Source: Glycomyces luteolus
GTDB lineage: Bacteria; Actinomycetota; Actinomycetes; Mycobacteriales; Micromonosporaceae
DNA: 64,000 bases
Assembly (NCBI RefSeq): GCF_027622875.1
Contig: NZ_JAPZVP010000024.1
Span: 1 to 64,000 of the forward strand
Direction: 5' to 3'
The notes under the pieces were generated by a model. The model saw nothing but the letters and a program-made list of their open reading frames with translations, was not told the DNA's origin and made no database searches. Below, piece after piece: positions 16,461 to 25,150 of this stretch. Position 1 is the stretch's first letter. Every line of letters begins with the position of its first letter. The translations under genes were made by a program, and so were the position numbers.

Positions 16461-17492
16461 TTGACCTCGCAAGCGCGCCCCAAGGCCAAACTCGCGTCCA
16501 TAGCGCGGGAAGTCGGCGTCTCGTCGGCGACGGTCTCGAAGGTCCTCAACGGGCACGCCGACGTCGCCGCCGACACCCGCGCCCGGGTCCGCTCCGCGCT
16601 CGAACGCCACGCCTATCCGATCCCCGCGTTCCCGATGAAAGGCGTGAGGCAGCACGGCGCACTGGTCGACGTGGTGATCCACGAACTCGACTCCGCATGG
16701 GCCGGGACGCTGCTGGGGGAGATCGAGCGGGCCGCAGTGCGCCACGAGCGCAACTTGGTGGTGAGTACCGTCGAAACCGTCCGCAACCGTCACGTCCCCC
16801 CGCGGCGGTGGCTCAACCAGATCGCCGCGCGCGGCACGTGCGGCGTCCTGGGAGTTCTCGCGGATTTCACCGGCACGCAGCTCGACTACATGCGGGACGA
16901 GGGCATCCCTTGCATAGTGATCGACCCCCGCAGCGAACCCGGGCCCGGCATGGCCGCGGTGCGGCTGAACCACCGCGACGCCCAGTACCGCCTCACCGAA
17001 CACCTGCTCTCCCTCGGCCACACCAGGATCGCGATGGTCAGCGGCAACCCGTACTCGCTGCCCTCCAGAGAGCGCCAAGCGGGTTTCGAATCCGCCATGG
17101 CCGACGCCGGCCTGCCAGTCCCTGCCGAGTGGACCTGCGAGGGCGGATTCAACCAGCGCCAGGCGAGGGCGGCATTGGCCGCGCTCATGGCGCTGCCCGA
17201 ACCGCCCACGGCCGTTGCGTTCGCCTCCGACAAGGCCGCACTCGCCGCATTGGCCGAGGCGCGACGATTGGGGATCAAAGTCCCCGAGGACCTGTCGATC
17301 ACCGGCTTCGATGACATTCCCGACGCCGAGAACGCCATGATTCCCCTGACCACCGTGCGCCAACCGGTGGCAGCGGCAGTCGACACGGCGATGCGCTATC
17401 TCGTGGGACCGCCGAACCCCGGCGTCCGGTTCGTGTGCGAGTCCGAGGTCATCCCCCGGGAGAGCACCGCACCACCGAATCCCGGAAGGTGA
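16461..17492 (+). CDS. LacI-family transcriptional regulator
   Basis: TTG 16461 follows GAAGGAG and starts TSQARPKAKLASIAREVGVS, then SATVSKVLNGHADVAADTRA, a standard LacI helix-turn-helix with hinge. The periplasmic-binding-like domain follows (LVDVVIHELDSAWAGTLLGE...ITGFDDIPDAENAMIPLTT). At 343 residues it is full length. It is divergent from the Tat-exported protein and GH31 genes and has a dyad operator between, so it is probably their sugar-responsive repressor. Earlier in-frame codons are possible but lack a ribosome binding site. Confidence 0.9.
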   Translation: MTSQARPKAKLASIAREVGVSSATVSKVLNGHADVAADTRARVRSALERHAYPIPAFPMKGVRQHGALVDVVIHELDSAWAGTLLGEIERAAVRHERNLVVSTVETVRNRHVPPRRWLNQIAARGTCGVLGVLADFTGTQLDYMRDEGIPCIVIDPRSEPGPGMAAVRLNHRDAQYRLTEHLLSLGHTRIAMVSGNPYSLPSRERQAGFESAMADAGLPVPAEWTCEGGFNQRQARAALAALMALPEPPTAVAFASDKAALAALAEARRLGIKVPEDLSITGFDDIPDAENAMIPLTTVRQPVAAAVDTAMRYLVGPPNPGVRFVCESEVIPRESTAPPNPGR

Positions 17493-17578
17493 CTCCCAGC
17501 GACGGCGGTCTGGTGTCGAACATCGGGGAGTGCGATCCGCCTTCGTCAGCCAGGGGAGTACACCGACCGAGGTCTCGG

Positions 17579-18220
17579 TCAGGTTCGCAGTGTGGGCAAT
17601 CCGGCTGCGGTCGCTGCCAAGAGGCGCTTCACGGTTCGCGTGAACTGCGGTCGGGCGGCGGCGAGGTCGGGGTGCTGCTTGTAGACCTCGATGAGCGTCG
17701 GTGACGGGTGGGCGGCGGGGTAGGCGAGGCGGACGATCCCGATCGCGGCCACCACCAGTTCGAAACCTTCGCCGTCGGTCAGCGGCGGGCGCGCTCGGGC
17801 CACTGCCGCCCCGAGTTCGCCGATGACCTCCACCATGATGCGTTTGTAGTCGTAGGCCGCGGCCACGGATGCGTTGTGCTCCAGGCTGATCGAGTCATGG
17901 CTGAGTAGATCGCAGAACAGCGGGCGCGCCTCGAGCGTTTCGGCGAGGGTGTCGACGGCGTCGTCGCCGGCATCGAGCCGCTCGACAACCGCGTCGCGCC
18001 ATTCGCGCCAGCCTTCACCGGCGAGTTCGAGGTAGATCTCCTCGCGGGTGCCGAAGTAGCGGACGACGTTTGATTTCGCGAGCCCCACGGCCGCCGCGAC
18101 GCCGCCGAGGCTGACGTTGTTGACCCCGGATTCGGCGGCGAGTCGTCGGGCAGCGGCGAGGATCGCCTCTCGGCGCTGCTGCTTCTGCTCCGGCCTCCTG
18201 GCCCGTACGAACTCCGACAT
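17579..18220 (-). CDS. TetR-family regulator
   Basis: The 213-residue protein has an N-terminal TetR domain (RREAILAAARRLAAESGVNN, VSLGGVAAAVGLAKSNVVRY, FGTREEIYLELAGEG) and a C-terminal helical ligand domain of the YdhM/YcdC-like kind. It is divergent from the NAD(P)-binding reductase at 18376. The gap holds a strong dyad (18245-18289), so it likely represses itself and that gene. The ligand is unknown. Confidence 0.9.
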   Translation of the reverse strand: MSEFVRARRPEQKQQRREAILAAARRLAAESGVNNVSLGGVAAAVGLAKSNVVRYFGTREEIYLELAGEGWREWRDAVVERLDAGDDAVDTLAETLEARPLFCDLLSHDSISLEHNASVAAAYDYKRIMVEVIGELGAAVARARPPLTDGEGFELVVAAIGIVRLAYPAAHPSPTLIEVYKQHPDLAAARPQFTRTVKRLLAATAAGLPTLRT

Positions 18221-18244
18221 CGTGTCGCCATCCTAGCGTCCGGT

Positions 18245-18289
18245 TTAACAGAATGCCATCCTCTTGTTTAAAGAACAGTGTTCTGTTAA
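18245..18289. promoter_or_regulatory. TetR operator candidate
   Basis: TTAACAGAA (18245) and TTCTGTTAA (18281) are perfect inverted arms. Within the right arm GAACAGTGTTC (18273-18283) is itself an 11-bp dyad. They lie between the divergent TetR and reductase genes. Confidence 0.65.
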
Positions 18290-18375
18290 TGTCTGGTCCG
18301 TACCGGAGCAAATCGGGACCGATCCCGCACCGGTACGACCATCGACCACTTCGAATTCCAGAGGAGCGATCTGCC

Positions 18376-19122
18376 GTGAAGCTGCTCGTCCTAGGCGCCA
18401 CCGGCCCCACCGGCCGCCACTTCGTCGACCTGGCAGTCCGCTCGGGCGACTCGGTCACCGCCTTCGTACGCGACCCCGGCGCCCTCGCCGAGCTCGGCGG
18501 GCAAGTCGCTCTCGCGAAGGGCGACGCCAAGTCGCAGCGCGATGTCGCCGCCGCCGCGGCCGGGCACGACGCGATCGTCTCCGCCCTCGGCCGGAGCACC
18601 TCCATGCAGGCCGACGAACTGTTCACGCGAGCGTCGTCGGCCCTCATCGGCGCGGCTGAGGAGACGGGTGTCTCCCGCCTGGTGTGGCTTTCGTCGTTCG
18701 GCGTCGGCGCCACCTACGAGGTGTCCAGTGCGACGCAGAAGCTGATCTACCGCACCCTGCTGCGGGCGCTCTACGCGGACAAGGCCATCGCCGACGAACG
18801 CATCCGCTCCAGCGGCCTGGACTGGACCGTCGTCTACCCCACCCGGCTGACCGATGGCCCCGCCATGGGGCGCTTCCATGCGGGCGATCACCTGCCGATG
18901 CGCGGCAACCCGACGATCAGCCGCGCCGACGTGGCCGCCTTTATGCACCGAGAGGTGCACGGCGGTACCTGGATCCATCGCAGCCCGGTGATCACCGACC
19001 CGTCGTTATTCGTCCTACTTGTCGGTAATAGAGAGATTTATCGTGATATATGTCATGGCGAATTGACATTCATTACCGCCTTGCTTGAATCTTCTATTAC
19101 TTCGAGACGTCCGCTCGTGTAG
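18376..19122 (+). CDS. NAD(P)H-binding atypical SDR (NmrA/YwnB type)
   Basis: GTG 18376 follows GAGGAG and reads MKLLVLGATGPTGRHFVDLA, the GxxGxxG nucleotide motif of atypical SDRs. It continues VRLVWLSSFGVG-like and YADKAIADERIRSSGLDWTV segments to HGGTWIHRSPVITD, where relatives usually end. Here the frame runs on 47 more residues (PSLFVLLVGNREIYRDICHG...) through AT-rich DNA that is the conserved leader of the downstream S8 protease. The natural stop was probably lost when this junction formed. It is likely an oxidoreductase under control of the divergent TetR protein. Confidence 0.85.
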   Translation: MKLLVLGATGPTGRHFVDLAVRSGDSVTAFVRDPGALAELGGQVALAKGDAKSQRDVAAAAAGHDAIVSALGRSTSMQADELFTRASSALIGAAEETGVSRLVWLSSFGVGATYEVSSATQKLIYRTLLRALYADKAIADERIRSSGLDWTVVYPTRLTDGPAMGRFHAGDHLPMRGNPTISRADVAAFMHREVHGGTWIHRSPVITDPSLFVLLVGNREIYRDICHGELTFITALLESSITSRRPLV

Positions 19123-19284
19123 GGGCGAGCGGACCGGGCGCGGCCGCGGTTGGGTCGGTCGCGCCCACCTTGATTCCCGCGCGATCCCCTTCTCTCCCTT
19201 CGGCTCCGCCACGGCGATCTCGCCCAAGAAAACGGGCGCGGGCGCGACGGCGGGTCCTCACCTCCGCACGATAGGAAATCCTCA
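19015..19284 (+). promoter_or_regulatory. conserved S8-protease leader, copy A
   Basis: The 270 nt before the protease start resemble the leader of the paralogous protease (minus strand 50900-50616). The first ~89 nt align without gaps, including TACTTGTCGGTAATA, CGTGAT, AATTGACATTCA and a trailing CTTCTA-TACT. Later GGGCGCGGCCG-N8-CGGTCGCGCCC is a stable hairpin, also conserved. The ribosome binding site AGGAAATCC precedes GTG in both. TTGACA is a plausible -35 element. The AT-rich start contrasts with the surrounding DNA. Confidence 0.7.
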
Positions 19285-22200
19285 GTGGCATTCACGCGTT
19301 CACGGCCGTTCACCGGCCGTCGACGGCGCATTCTGGCGGTCACCGGCGTCACGGTCATGACGGCCGCGGCCCTCACCGTCTTCCTCCTACCGGCCGCCGC
19401 CGACCCGGTCGTTTCGGCCCCCTTCAAGGACGGTCGATACATCGTCCAGTTCGCCGATGAGCCGGTCGCCGCCTACGACGGCGGCATTCCCGGACTCGAG
19501 GCAACCGCCGCGGACGAGGACGGGATCGACCTCGATTCGCCTGCGGCCCAGGACTACCGCGACCACCTCGACGCAGTCCGCGACGACGCTCTCGGCGTCC
19601 TGCCCGGCGTCGAGCCGGCCGTTGAGTACGACACCGCGTTCAACGGCGTGGCGGTCGAGCTGACGGGCGCTGAGGCGCGCGAGCTCGCGAGCGATGAGCG
19701 GGTCGTCGCCATCGTTCCCGACCAGCTGCTCGAACCCCAGTTGGACACCTCGAGCGAGTTCCTCGGTCTGTCCGGAGAGGACGGTTCCTGGGAGGCAGAG
19801 TTCGGCGGCGGCGAGCACGCCGGCGAAGGCGTCGTCATCGGGATCGTCGACGGCGGTTTCACCCCTGAGAATCCGATGTTCGCGCCGCTTCCGGAGCCGC
19901 GCCCGGACCAGGACGTCATCGACGCCAAGTGGCAGGGCGAATGCGTTGAGGGCGAGGACAAGCCCGAGAACAACGTCACCTGCAGCAACAAGGTGATCGG
20001 CGCCCGCTGGTTCGACTCCAACGGCCACAGCGACGCTGAAGGCTTCAAGTCGCCGCGCGAGGAGTTCAACCACGGCACGCACGTGGCCACCACGGCCGCA
20101 GGGAATCTCGACACCGAGGCCGTCGTCGACGGCGTCGAGGTCGGCCCGCTCTCGGGCATGGCTCCGGCGGCGCGGCTCGCCGTCTACAAGGTCTGCTGGA
20201 TCGCCATCGACGGCTTCTGCCCCACCTCCGACATCCTCGCCGCGATCGACGCGGCCGTGAGCGACGGCGTCGACGTCATCAACATGTCCCTCGGCGGCCC
20301 GAGGGACAACATCATCGACCCGGTCGCGATGGCGCTCTTCGCCGCAGCCGAGGCGGGCGTGTTCGTCGCGACCGCTGCCGGCAACTCCGGCGACGAAGGT
20401 CCCGGCACCCTTGAGCACAACGCGCCGTGGATCACCTCCGTCGCCGCCGGCACCCACTCCCGCACCTTCGAAGGCGAACTGGAGCTCGGCGACGGCCAGA
20501 TCCTCAATTATGCCGCGAGCAGCCTGCGGTCCACCGACACCGCGGCCGGTCTGGCCATGGCCGAGGACGTCGCCGTCGACGGCGCCGACCCGGCCGAGGC
20601 GCGGCAGTGCGTGTCCGGCACCCTCGACGCCGCCGAGGTCGCGGGCCGGGCGGTCGCCTGCGCCCGGGGCGTGACCTTCTTCGACGAGAAGGCGCAGGCC
20701 GTGGCCGATGCGGGCGGCGCGTTCGCCATCGTCTACAACGACGACCCGGCGGCCCCGGACGAAATGGGGAACGGCTGGGATACGCCGCTGTGGACGGTGC
20801 AGCTCGATCTGGCCGGGGGAGACGCCCTCGAGGCCTATGCCGCGGGGAGCGATGCCGCCACGGTGACCGCCCACGTGTTCGAGGCGGTCACCCAGACCGC
20901 GCCGGTCTCGACCAGCTGGTCCTCCCAAGGCCCGGCGATCGCGGGCGGCGGCGACCTGCTCAAGCCCGACATCACCGCGCCGGGAGAGGAGATCCTCGCC
21001 GGATACCTGCCCACCTCGAATGCGGACGGCGGCCACTTCGGCTTCATGAGCGGCACCTCCATGGCCAGCCCGCACATCGCCGGACTCGCCGCGCTTCTCA
21101 AGAGCGCCAACCCCGACTGGTCGCCCATGGCCATCAAATCGGCCATCATGACCACCGCTTACAACGAGAACACCGAGGGCGAGCCGATCGAACGAGCGGG
21201 CACCGACGCCCCGGCCACCCCGTTCCACACCGGTGCGGGACACGCCGACGGCCAGGCCATGTTCGATCCGGGCCTCGTCTACGACTCCGGCGCGACCGAC
21301 TGGACCCTCTACGCCTGCGCGATCGGCCAGCTCCAGCAGCTGGAGCCCGCCGACACCTGCGAGACCGCCGAGGCCGAGCACGGCGCCGTCGACCCGAGCG
21401 ACCTGAACTACCCGTCGATTGCGGTCGGCGACATGACCGGGAACCAGACGATCACCCGCACGGTCACCAACGTCGACGACATGATCGGCGTCTACACCCC
21501 GGTGGTCGAAGCCCCGCCGGGCTTCACCGCGAAAGTGGACCGCAAACTCCTGGTCGTTGAACCCGGCGCGTCGGCGACGTACTCGGTCGCCTTCACCCGC
21601 ACCGACGCGGCGGCCGAGGAATGGTCGTTCGGATCGCTGACCTGGCGCGACTGGCACGGGCACGAGGTCCGCAGCCCGATCGCCCTGCGCGCACTGGACA
21701 TCGTCGCCCCCAGCGAATTGTCCGGTGAAGGCGCCGCCGGCTCGATCGAGTACGACGTCACGACCGGCATCGACGGCAGGATCGATCTGGCCGCCTCCGG
21801 CCTGACCGCATCGGACACCCGGACGCTCTCCCTGTCCAATCCGGACGGATCGGCGTTCCCGGAAGACGAACCGGTCGAACGCGACCAGACCAGGGCCTTC
21901 GAACTCGCCGTCCCGGAGGATGCTGTGATGGGTCGCGTCGCCGCCTTCGGCGCCGACCACGAATCGGAGACCGATATCGACCTCTTCGTCTACGAGCAGT
22001 CGGACGACGGGTCGCTCGACCTGATCGGCGCTCCGCTCCTGGCTGGTTCAGATGAATACGTCGATCTGGAAGCAGGCCGAAGCTACACGGTCTACGTCGA
22101 TCTCTGGTACGCCCCGACCGACACCGTCGAAGCCGTCGTCCACACCTGGGTCGTCCCCGAGTCGGCCGCGGGGAACCTGACCGCGAGCCCGGATTCGCTT

Positions 22201-22338
22201 GAGGCGACGGTCGGCGGCGTCCACACCGTGACGGCCACCTGGTCCGGTCTCGAAGCGGGACGGCACTACCTCGGCACCATCGCCTACCTCAACGACGGCG
22301 CAATCCTCCGGCGCACCATCGTGGCGATCGACCGCTGA
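19285..22338 (+). CDS. secreted S8 subtilisin-like serine protease
   Basis: The 1017-residue preproprotein has a signal segment at 13-38 (RRRILAVTGVTVMTAAALTV) and an I9-type propeptide (FKDGRYIVQFADEPVAAYDG). The S8 domain contains D189 (IGIVDGGF), H266 (NHGTHVATT), oxyanion N367 (AAGNSGD) and S592 (GTSMASPH). A PA domain is inserted at about 395-540. An FN3-like domain and a C-terminal sandwich with acidic repeats follow. It closely resembles the protease at 47553-50615 and shares its leader. It acts outside the cell on proteins or peptides. A strong terminator follows. Confidence 0.95.
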   Translation: MAFTRSRPFTGRRRRILAVTGVTVMTAAALTVFLLPAAADPVVSAPFKDGRYIVQFADEPVAAYDGGIPGLEATAADEDGIDLDSPAAQDYRDHLDAVRDDALGVLPGVEPAVEYDTAFNGVAVELTGAEARELASDERVVAIVPDQLLEPQLDTSSEFLGLSGEDGSWEAEFGGGEHAGEGVVIGIVDGGFTPENPMFAPLPEPRPDQDVIDAKWQGECVEGEDKPENNVTCSNKVIGARWFDSNGHSDAEGFKSPREEFNHGTHVATTAAGNLDTEAVVDGVEVGPLSGMAPAARLAVYKVCWIAIDGFCPTSDILAAIDAAVSDGVDVINMSLGGPRDNIIDPVAMALFAAAEAGVFVATAAGNSGDEGPGTLEHNAPWITSVAAGTHSRTFEGELELGDGQILNYAASSLRSTDTAAGLAMAEDVAVDGADPAEARQCVSGTLDAAEVAGRAVACARGVTFFDEKAQAVADAGGAFAIVYNDDPAAPDEMGNGWDTPLWTVQLDLAGGDALEAYAAGSDAATVTAHVFEAVTQTAPVSTSWSSQGPAIAGGGDLLKPDITAPGEEILAGYLPTSNADGGHFGFMSGTSMASPHIAGLAALLKSANPDWSPMAIKSAIMTTAYNENTEGEPIERAGTDAPATPFHTGAGHADGQAMFDPGLVYDSGATDWTLYACAIGQLQQLEPADTCETAEAEHGAVDPSDLNYPSIAVGDMTGNQTITRTVTNVDDMIGVYTPVVEAPPGFTAKVDRKLLVVEPGASATYSVAFTRTDAAAEEWSFGSLTWRDWHGHEVRSPIALRALDIVAPSELSGEGAAGSIEYDVTTGIDGRIDLAASGLTASDTRTLSLSNPDGSAFPEDEPVERDQTRAFELAVPEDAVMGRVAAFGADHESETDIDLFVYEQSDDGSLDLIGAPLLAGSDEYVDLEAGRSYTVYVDLWYAPTDTVEAVVHTWVVPESAAGNLTASPDSLEATVGGVHTVTATWSGLEAGRHYLGTIAYLNDGAILRRTIVAIDR

Positions 22339-22348
22339 CCCCATAGCC

Positions 22349-22400
22349 GGCCCCGCCTCCGAACCTCACACTGCCGGGTTGAGGTCGGAGGCGGGGCCTT
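22349..22400. terminator. bidirectional terminator
   Basis: GGCCCCGCCTCCGA-ACCTCA pairs with TTGAGGT-CGGAGGCGGGGCC, a stem of about 17 bp with a small bulge. TTTG follows on plus. It separates the convergent protease and alcohol dehydrogenase genes. Confidence 0.85.
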
Positions 22401-22429
22401 TGCCACGCCGGAGCCGTTGCTCGAAGCGC

Positions 22430-23440
22430 CTAGTCGACCTCGCGGACGAAGACCGGCTTGCGGTGCCGCTCGGTCAGGACCTCGGGCAGCCGCTCCCAGT
22501 CGTAGACGCCGGACACGACGCGTCCGGGGTCGACGTCGCCGTGGAGGGCCAGGTCGAGTGCGTCGGGCAGATGGACGCGGACGTTGTCGCGGGCGATGCG
22601 CATGGTGACGCCGGTGAGGTACATGTCGAGCAGCGGCAGTTCCCCGGGCCGGAAGTGGTTCCCCGCTGATTCGCAGAAGCCCTCGGGGACAAGGGATTCG
22701 AGCGCTTCACCCAGTTCGTCGACGCGGCCCGTGGCCTCGACTGCCAGGTCGAAGCCCTTTTCATCCGGCATGAGCTCCTCGGCAGTGCGGGCGCCGAAGC
22801 CCTCCGCGAGGTTGCGGTGCTCGCGTTCGGGGTCGATGTAGAGGACGTCAGAGGCGCCGAGGGCGCGGGCGATGTCGCACACGTACAGGCCGATGCTGCC
22901 CCGCGCGATGACGACCACGCGGGCACCCGGCACTCGCTTCAGATGCGGAGCCACCAGTCGCCACGCCAGCGACCAGTTGTCGCCGGCCGAGGCCATGGCG
23001 ACCGGGTCCAGGCCCGCCGGGAGCGGCACGAGCATGGCGTCGGCCCACGGCACGCGGACGAGGTCGGCGAACAGGCCGCCCCAGTTCCCGCCGAGCGGCG
23101 CACCGTACATCGCCATGTGCGGCACCGCAGTGCAGTGCGCGGTGAGTCCGGCGCGGCAGCGATCGCAGGTCCCGCAGTTGATCGCCCACGGGACGACCAC
23201 CAGGTCGCCGGGCCTCACGGCCGTGACGGAATCGCCGGTCTCCACGACCCGGGCCACGCACTCGTGGCCGATCGGAAACGGCGGCTCGATGAAGCCGTGC
23301 CCGGCGATGATCATCGAGTCCACATCGCAGGTCGTGGCGGCGACCGGTGCGACGATCGCCTGCTGATCGGACTCCAGGCGCGGGTCGGGTGCTTCGCGCC
23401 ATTCAAGGGTGCGGCGCGCGACGTAGGTCAGTTCACGCAT
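22430..23440 (-). CDS. zinc-dependent alcohol dehydrogenase (MDR family)
   Basis: ATG 23440 begins MRELTYVARRTLEWREAPDP. Catalytic zinc ligands appear as C and D in ATTCDVDSM and as GHEC. The structural zinc cysteines are in NCGTCDRCRAGLTAHC. The cofactor fold is VVVIARGSIGLYVCDIAR, in which the usual GxGxxG is changed to ARGSIG. At 336 residues it is a full medium-chain dehydrogenase. It is followed upstream by a tautomerase 5 bp away, so they form one operon under the TetR operators at 23886-23938. The substrate is probably an alcohol or aldehyde, not specified. Confidence 0.9.
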   Translation of the reverse strand: MRELTYVARRTLEWREAPDPRLESDQQAIVAPVAATTCDVDSMIIAGHGFIEPPFPIGHECVARVVETGDSVTAVRPGDLVVVPWAINCGTCDRCRAGLTAHCTAVPHMAMYGAPLGGNWGGLFADLVRVPWADAMLVPLPAGLDPVAMASAGDNWSLAWRLVAPHLKRVPGARVVVIARGSIGLYVCDIARALGASDVLYIDPEREHRNLAEGFGARTAEELMPDEKGFDLAVEATGRVDELGEALESLVPEGFCESAGNHFRPGELPLLDMYLTGVTMRIARDNVRVHLPDALDLALHGDVDPGRVVSGVYDWERLPEVLTERHRKPVFVREVD

Positions 23441-23444
23441 CGGC

Positions 23445-23861
23445 CTACCCCTTCGCCAGTGCGGCCAGTTCGGCGTACGTGACGACCTGGCCGCCCGCAC
23501 CCCAGGTGCCATCGGGCTGCTCGTGGACGAGCACCCACACGCGCAGGGCCTCAGACGCGGGGAGCCCGGCCGCGGCCAGGACGGTCCGGGTGGCCTCCTC
23601 CACGAGCCCGGCCTTGCGGCGTTCGGACAGCGCACCCTGCGGCACGGTGGCCTCGACGAGGAAACGCGGCGCGTCGTCCTCGGCGGTGGTCTGCGCACCT
23701 TCGGGTAGCTCGATGAGGTAGCTCCATGCCTGGGCGCGAAAGAACTCCGTGTCGGGCGCACCCTCCCACCGCAGGAGCGCGGCGTTCAGTTCGCGCTGGA
23801 TGCTCGAACGGCCTTCCACGGTGAGTGCGCCGGGTGGCACGGTCAGTCGGATCATCGGCAT
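23445..23861 (-). CDS. tautomerase-family protein
   Basis: ATG 23861 (MPMIRLTVPPGALTVEGRSS) leaves Pro as residue 1 after Met removal, the catalytic base of 4-oxalocrotonate tautomerase-like enzymes. GAGAGGAAA precedes it. The 138-residue length and ATVPQGALSERRKAGLVEEA suggest a fused double beta-alpha-beta unit. It is co-directional with the alcohol dehydrogenase, 5 bp apart, and divergent from the TetR gene. The operators in between indicate TetR control. Confidence 0.85.
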   Translation of the reverse strand: MPMIRLTVPPGALTVEGRSSIQRELNAALLRWEGAPDTEFFRAQAWSYLIELPEGAQTTAEDDAPRFLVEATVPQGALSERRKAGLVEEATRTVLAAAGLPASEALRVWVLVHEQPDGTWGAGGQVVTYAELAALAKG

Positions 23862-23885
23862 GGCGAGTTTCCTCTCGATCAAGTC

Positions 23886-23903
23886 CTATAACGGTCGTCA
23901 TAG
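23886..23903. promoter_or_regulatory. TetR operator 1
   Basis: CTATAACGGTCGTCATAG is an imperfect dyad with half-site CTAT(A/G)ACG. It lies between the tautomerase and TetR genes. The same sequence apart from the last base recurs at 25030-25047. Confidence 0.75.
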
Positions 23904-23920
23904 AATTGGATCGCGGTAGG

Positions 23921-23938
23921 CTATCACGAGTGTTATAA
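23921..23938. promoter_or_regulatory. TetR operator 2
   Basis: CTATCACGAGTGTTATAA is a second dyad of the same half-site type, 18 bp before the TetR start codon, so binding would also block tetR itself. Confidence 0.7.
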
Positions 23939-23955
23939 CCGAGGGAAGGGCTGAA

Positions 23956-24543
23956 ATGGCGAAGGCGAGTACACCGTCGCGCGAGCGCATCGTGGCCGGC
24001 GCCGCTGACCTGATCAGCAGGCGCGGCCTGAACGCCGCGAGCATCCGCGAGCTGGCCAAGCACGCGCACGCCCCGCTCGGCTCGACCTACCACTACTTCC
24101 CGGGCGGCAAGCGCCAAGTCGCCACCGAAGCGGTCGAGTTCGCGGGCGAGGCCGTTTCCCGCAGGCTGCGAAAGGAACTCGTCGAAGGGCCGGTCGAAGG
24201 ACTCCGCGCGTTCCTCGGGTTGTGGCGTGGCATCGTCGTCGACTCGGACTTCCGGGCTGGCTGCCCGGTGCTCGCCGTCTCTGTGGAGGAACCGCCCGAG
24301 GGGGAGGAGACGCCGGAGCTCGCGGCGGCGGCCAAGGCCTTCGCCGAATGGCAGGCGCTGCTCGCCGACTCCCTGCTGGCGCACGGCGTCGACGCCGAGA
24401 CCGCTGCTGATCTGGCGGTCCTCATCGTCGCCTCGGTCGAAGGCGCAACCGCGATGTGTCGCGCCGCGCGCAGCGAACTGCCGCTCGACCGGGTCGAGCG
24501 GCAGTTGGAAGCGGCGATCCTCAGGGTGCTGCCCTCCGCGTGA
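23956..24543 (+). CDS. TetR-family regulator of the tautomerase/dehydrogenase regulon
   Basis: The 195-residue protein has the TetR helix-turn-helix SRERIVAGAADLISRRGLNA, SIRELAKHAHAPLGSTYHYF. The C-terminal domain (VDSDFRAGCPVLAVSVEEPP) is of the YxaF/LmrA-like kind. ATG 23956 follows GAGGGAAGG. Four matching operator dyads lie in the two flanking promoter regions (23886-23938 and 25030-25082). This TetR therefore likely represses itself, the tautomerase-dehydrogenase operon and the tautomerase-like gene at 24549. Confidence 0.92.
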   Translation: MAKASTPSRERIVAGAADLISRRGLNAASIRELAKHAHAPLGSTYHYFPGGKRQVATEAVEFAGEAVSRRLRKELVEGPVEGLRAFLGLWRGIVVDSDFRAGCPVLAVSVEEPPEGEETPELAAAAKAFAEWQALLADSLLAHGVDAETAADLAVLIVASVEGATAMCRAARSELPLDRVERQLEAAILRVLPSA

Positions 24544-24548
24544 CCGGC

Positions 24549-25019
24549 TCAGGCGTCGAGCGCGGCCCGGATCGCCTTGACCTTGTCCTCGGTGAACACG
24601 CCGGTCTCCAGGAGCGACAGGACCGAGAGCACGCCGCCGCTCGAGCCCCAGCTGCCCTCGTCGATGACCCGGAAGTTGACCCACCAGGCCGGTGAGGGCG
24701 CGTCGAGCCCGAGGGCCTCGGCCATGGCGGCGAGGATGCGCTCGATGACCTCGGTCCGGACCTCCTGGCGCCAGTCGCCGTCCATGACCGCGATGTCGAT
24801 GACCATGGAATCGGCTCCGGTCTCGGCGATCAGGCGCCCGCCGATCGCCATCGCGTCGGCCTCGCGCTCGGTGAAGAGCACCTGGAATCCGGGTCGGGCG
24901 GGGGGCGCGAACTGGCCGACCTCGGGCACGAGTACCGCGTCGGTCAGGGTCTCGGCTAGGACGCGGCGCTGCTCGGCGCTGATGCGGCCTTTCGGGCTGT
25001 TCACGTTGATGACGGTCAT
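24549..25019 (-). CDS. tautomerase-like protein lacking Pro1
   Basis: The 156-residue product MTVINVNSPKGRISAEQRRV...LAETLTDAVLVPEVGQF has the double beta-alpha-beta pattern of tautomerase-superfamily proteins. Residue 2 is Thr instead of the catalytic Pro. Either the activity differs or it is a partner subunit. ATG 25019 is followed upstream by a CCTCC-type ribosome binding site and two TetR operators. It converges with the TetR gene (5 bp apart) and is probably part of the same regulon. Confidence 0.75.
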   Translation of the reverse strand: MTVINVNSPKGRISAEQRRVLAETLTDAVLVPEVGQFAPPARPGFQVLFTEREADAMAIGGRLIAETGADSMVIDIAVMDGDWRQEVRTEVIERILAAMAEALGLDAPSPAWWVNFRVIDEGSWGSSGGVLSVLSLLETGVFTEDKVKAIRAALDA

Positions 25020-25029
25020 CTTCTGCCTC

Positions 25030-25047
25030 CTATAACGGTCGTCATAA
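25030..25047. promoter_or_regulatory. TetR operator 3
   Basis: CTATAACGGTCGTCATAA matches operator 1 except for the last base and lies just upstream of the tautomerase-like gene start (minus). Confidence 0.75.
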
Positions 25048-25063
25048 ACCGAGGATACACAGA

Positions 25064-25082
25064 CTTATAGCGACTGTTATAG
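25064..25082. promoter_or_regulatory. TetR operator 4
   Basis: CTTATAGCGACTGTTATAG is a related dyad 16 bp from operator 3. The tandem arrangement mirrors operators 1 and 2. Confidence 0.65.
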
Positions 25083-25150
25083 CAACGGCGGTGGTTGTGA
25101 GGTGGTCGTCGGTCGGCGTATCTCGACTCGTTCCGAACACCCGGAGTCCA

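Noticed and set aside
19387-21960. An 857-codon minus frame opposite the first S8 protease
   Set aside because: Low-complexity Gly/Val/Arg/Asp composition with no motif. The plus frame carries the full catalytic triad and PA domain.
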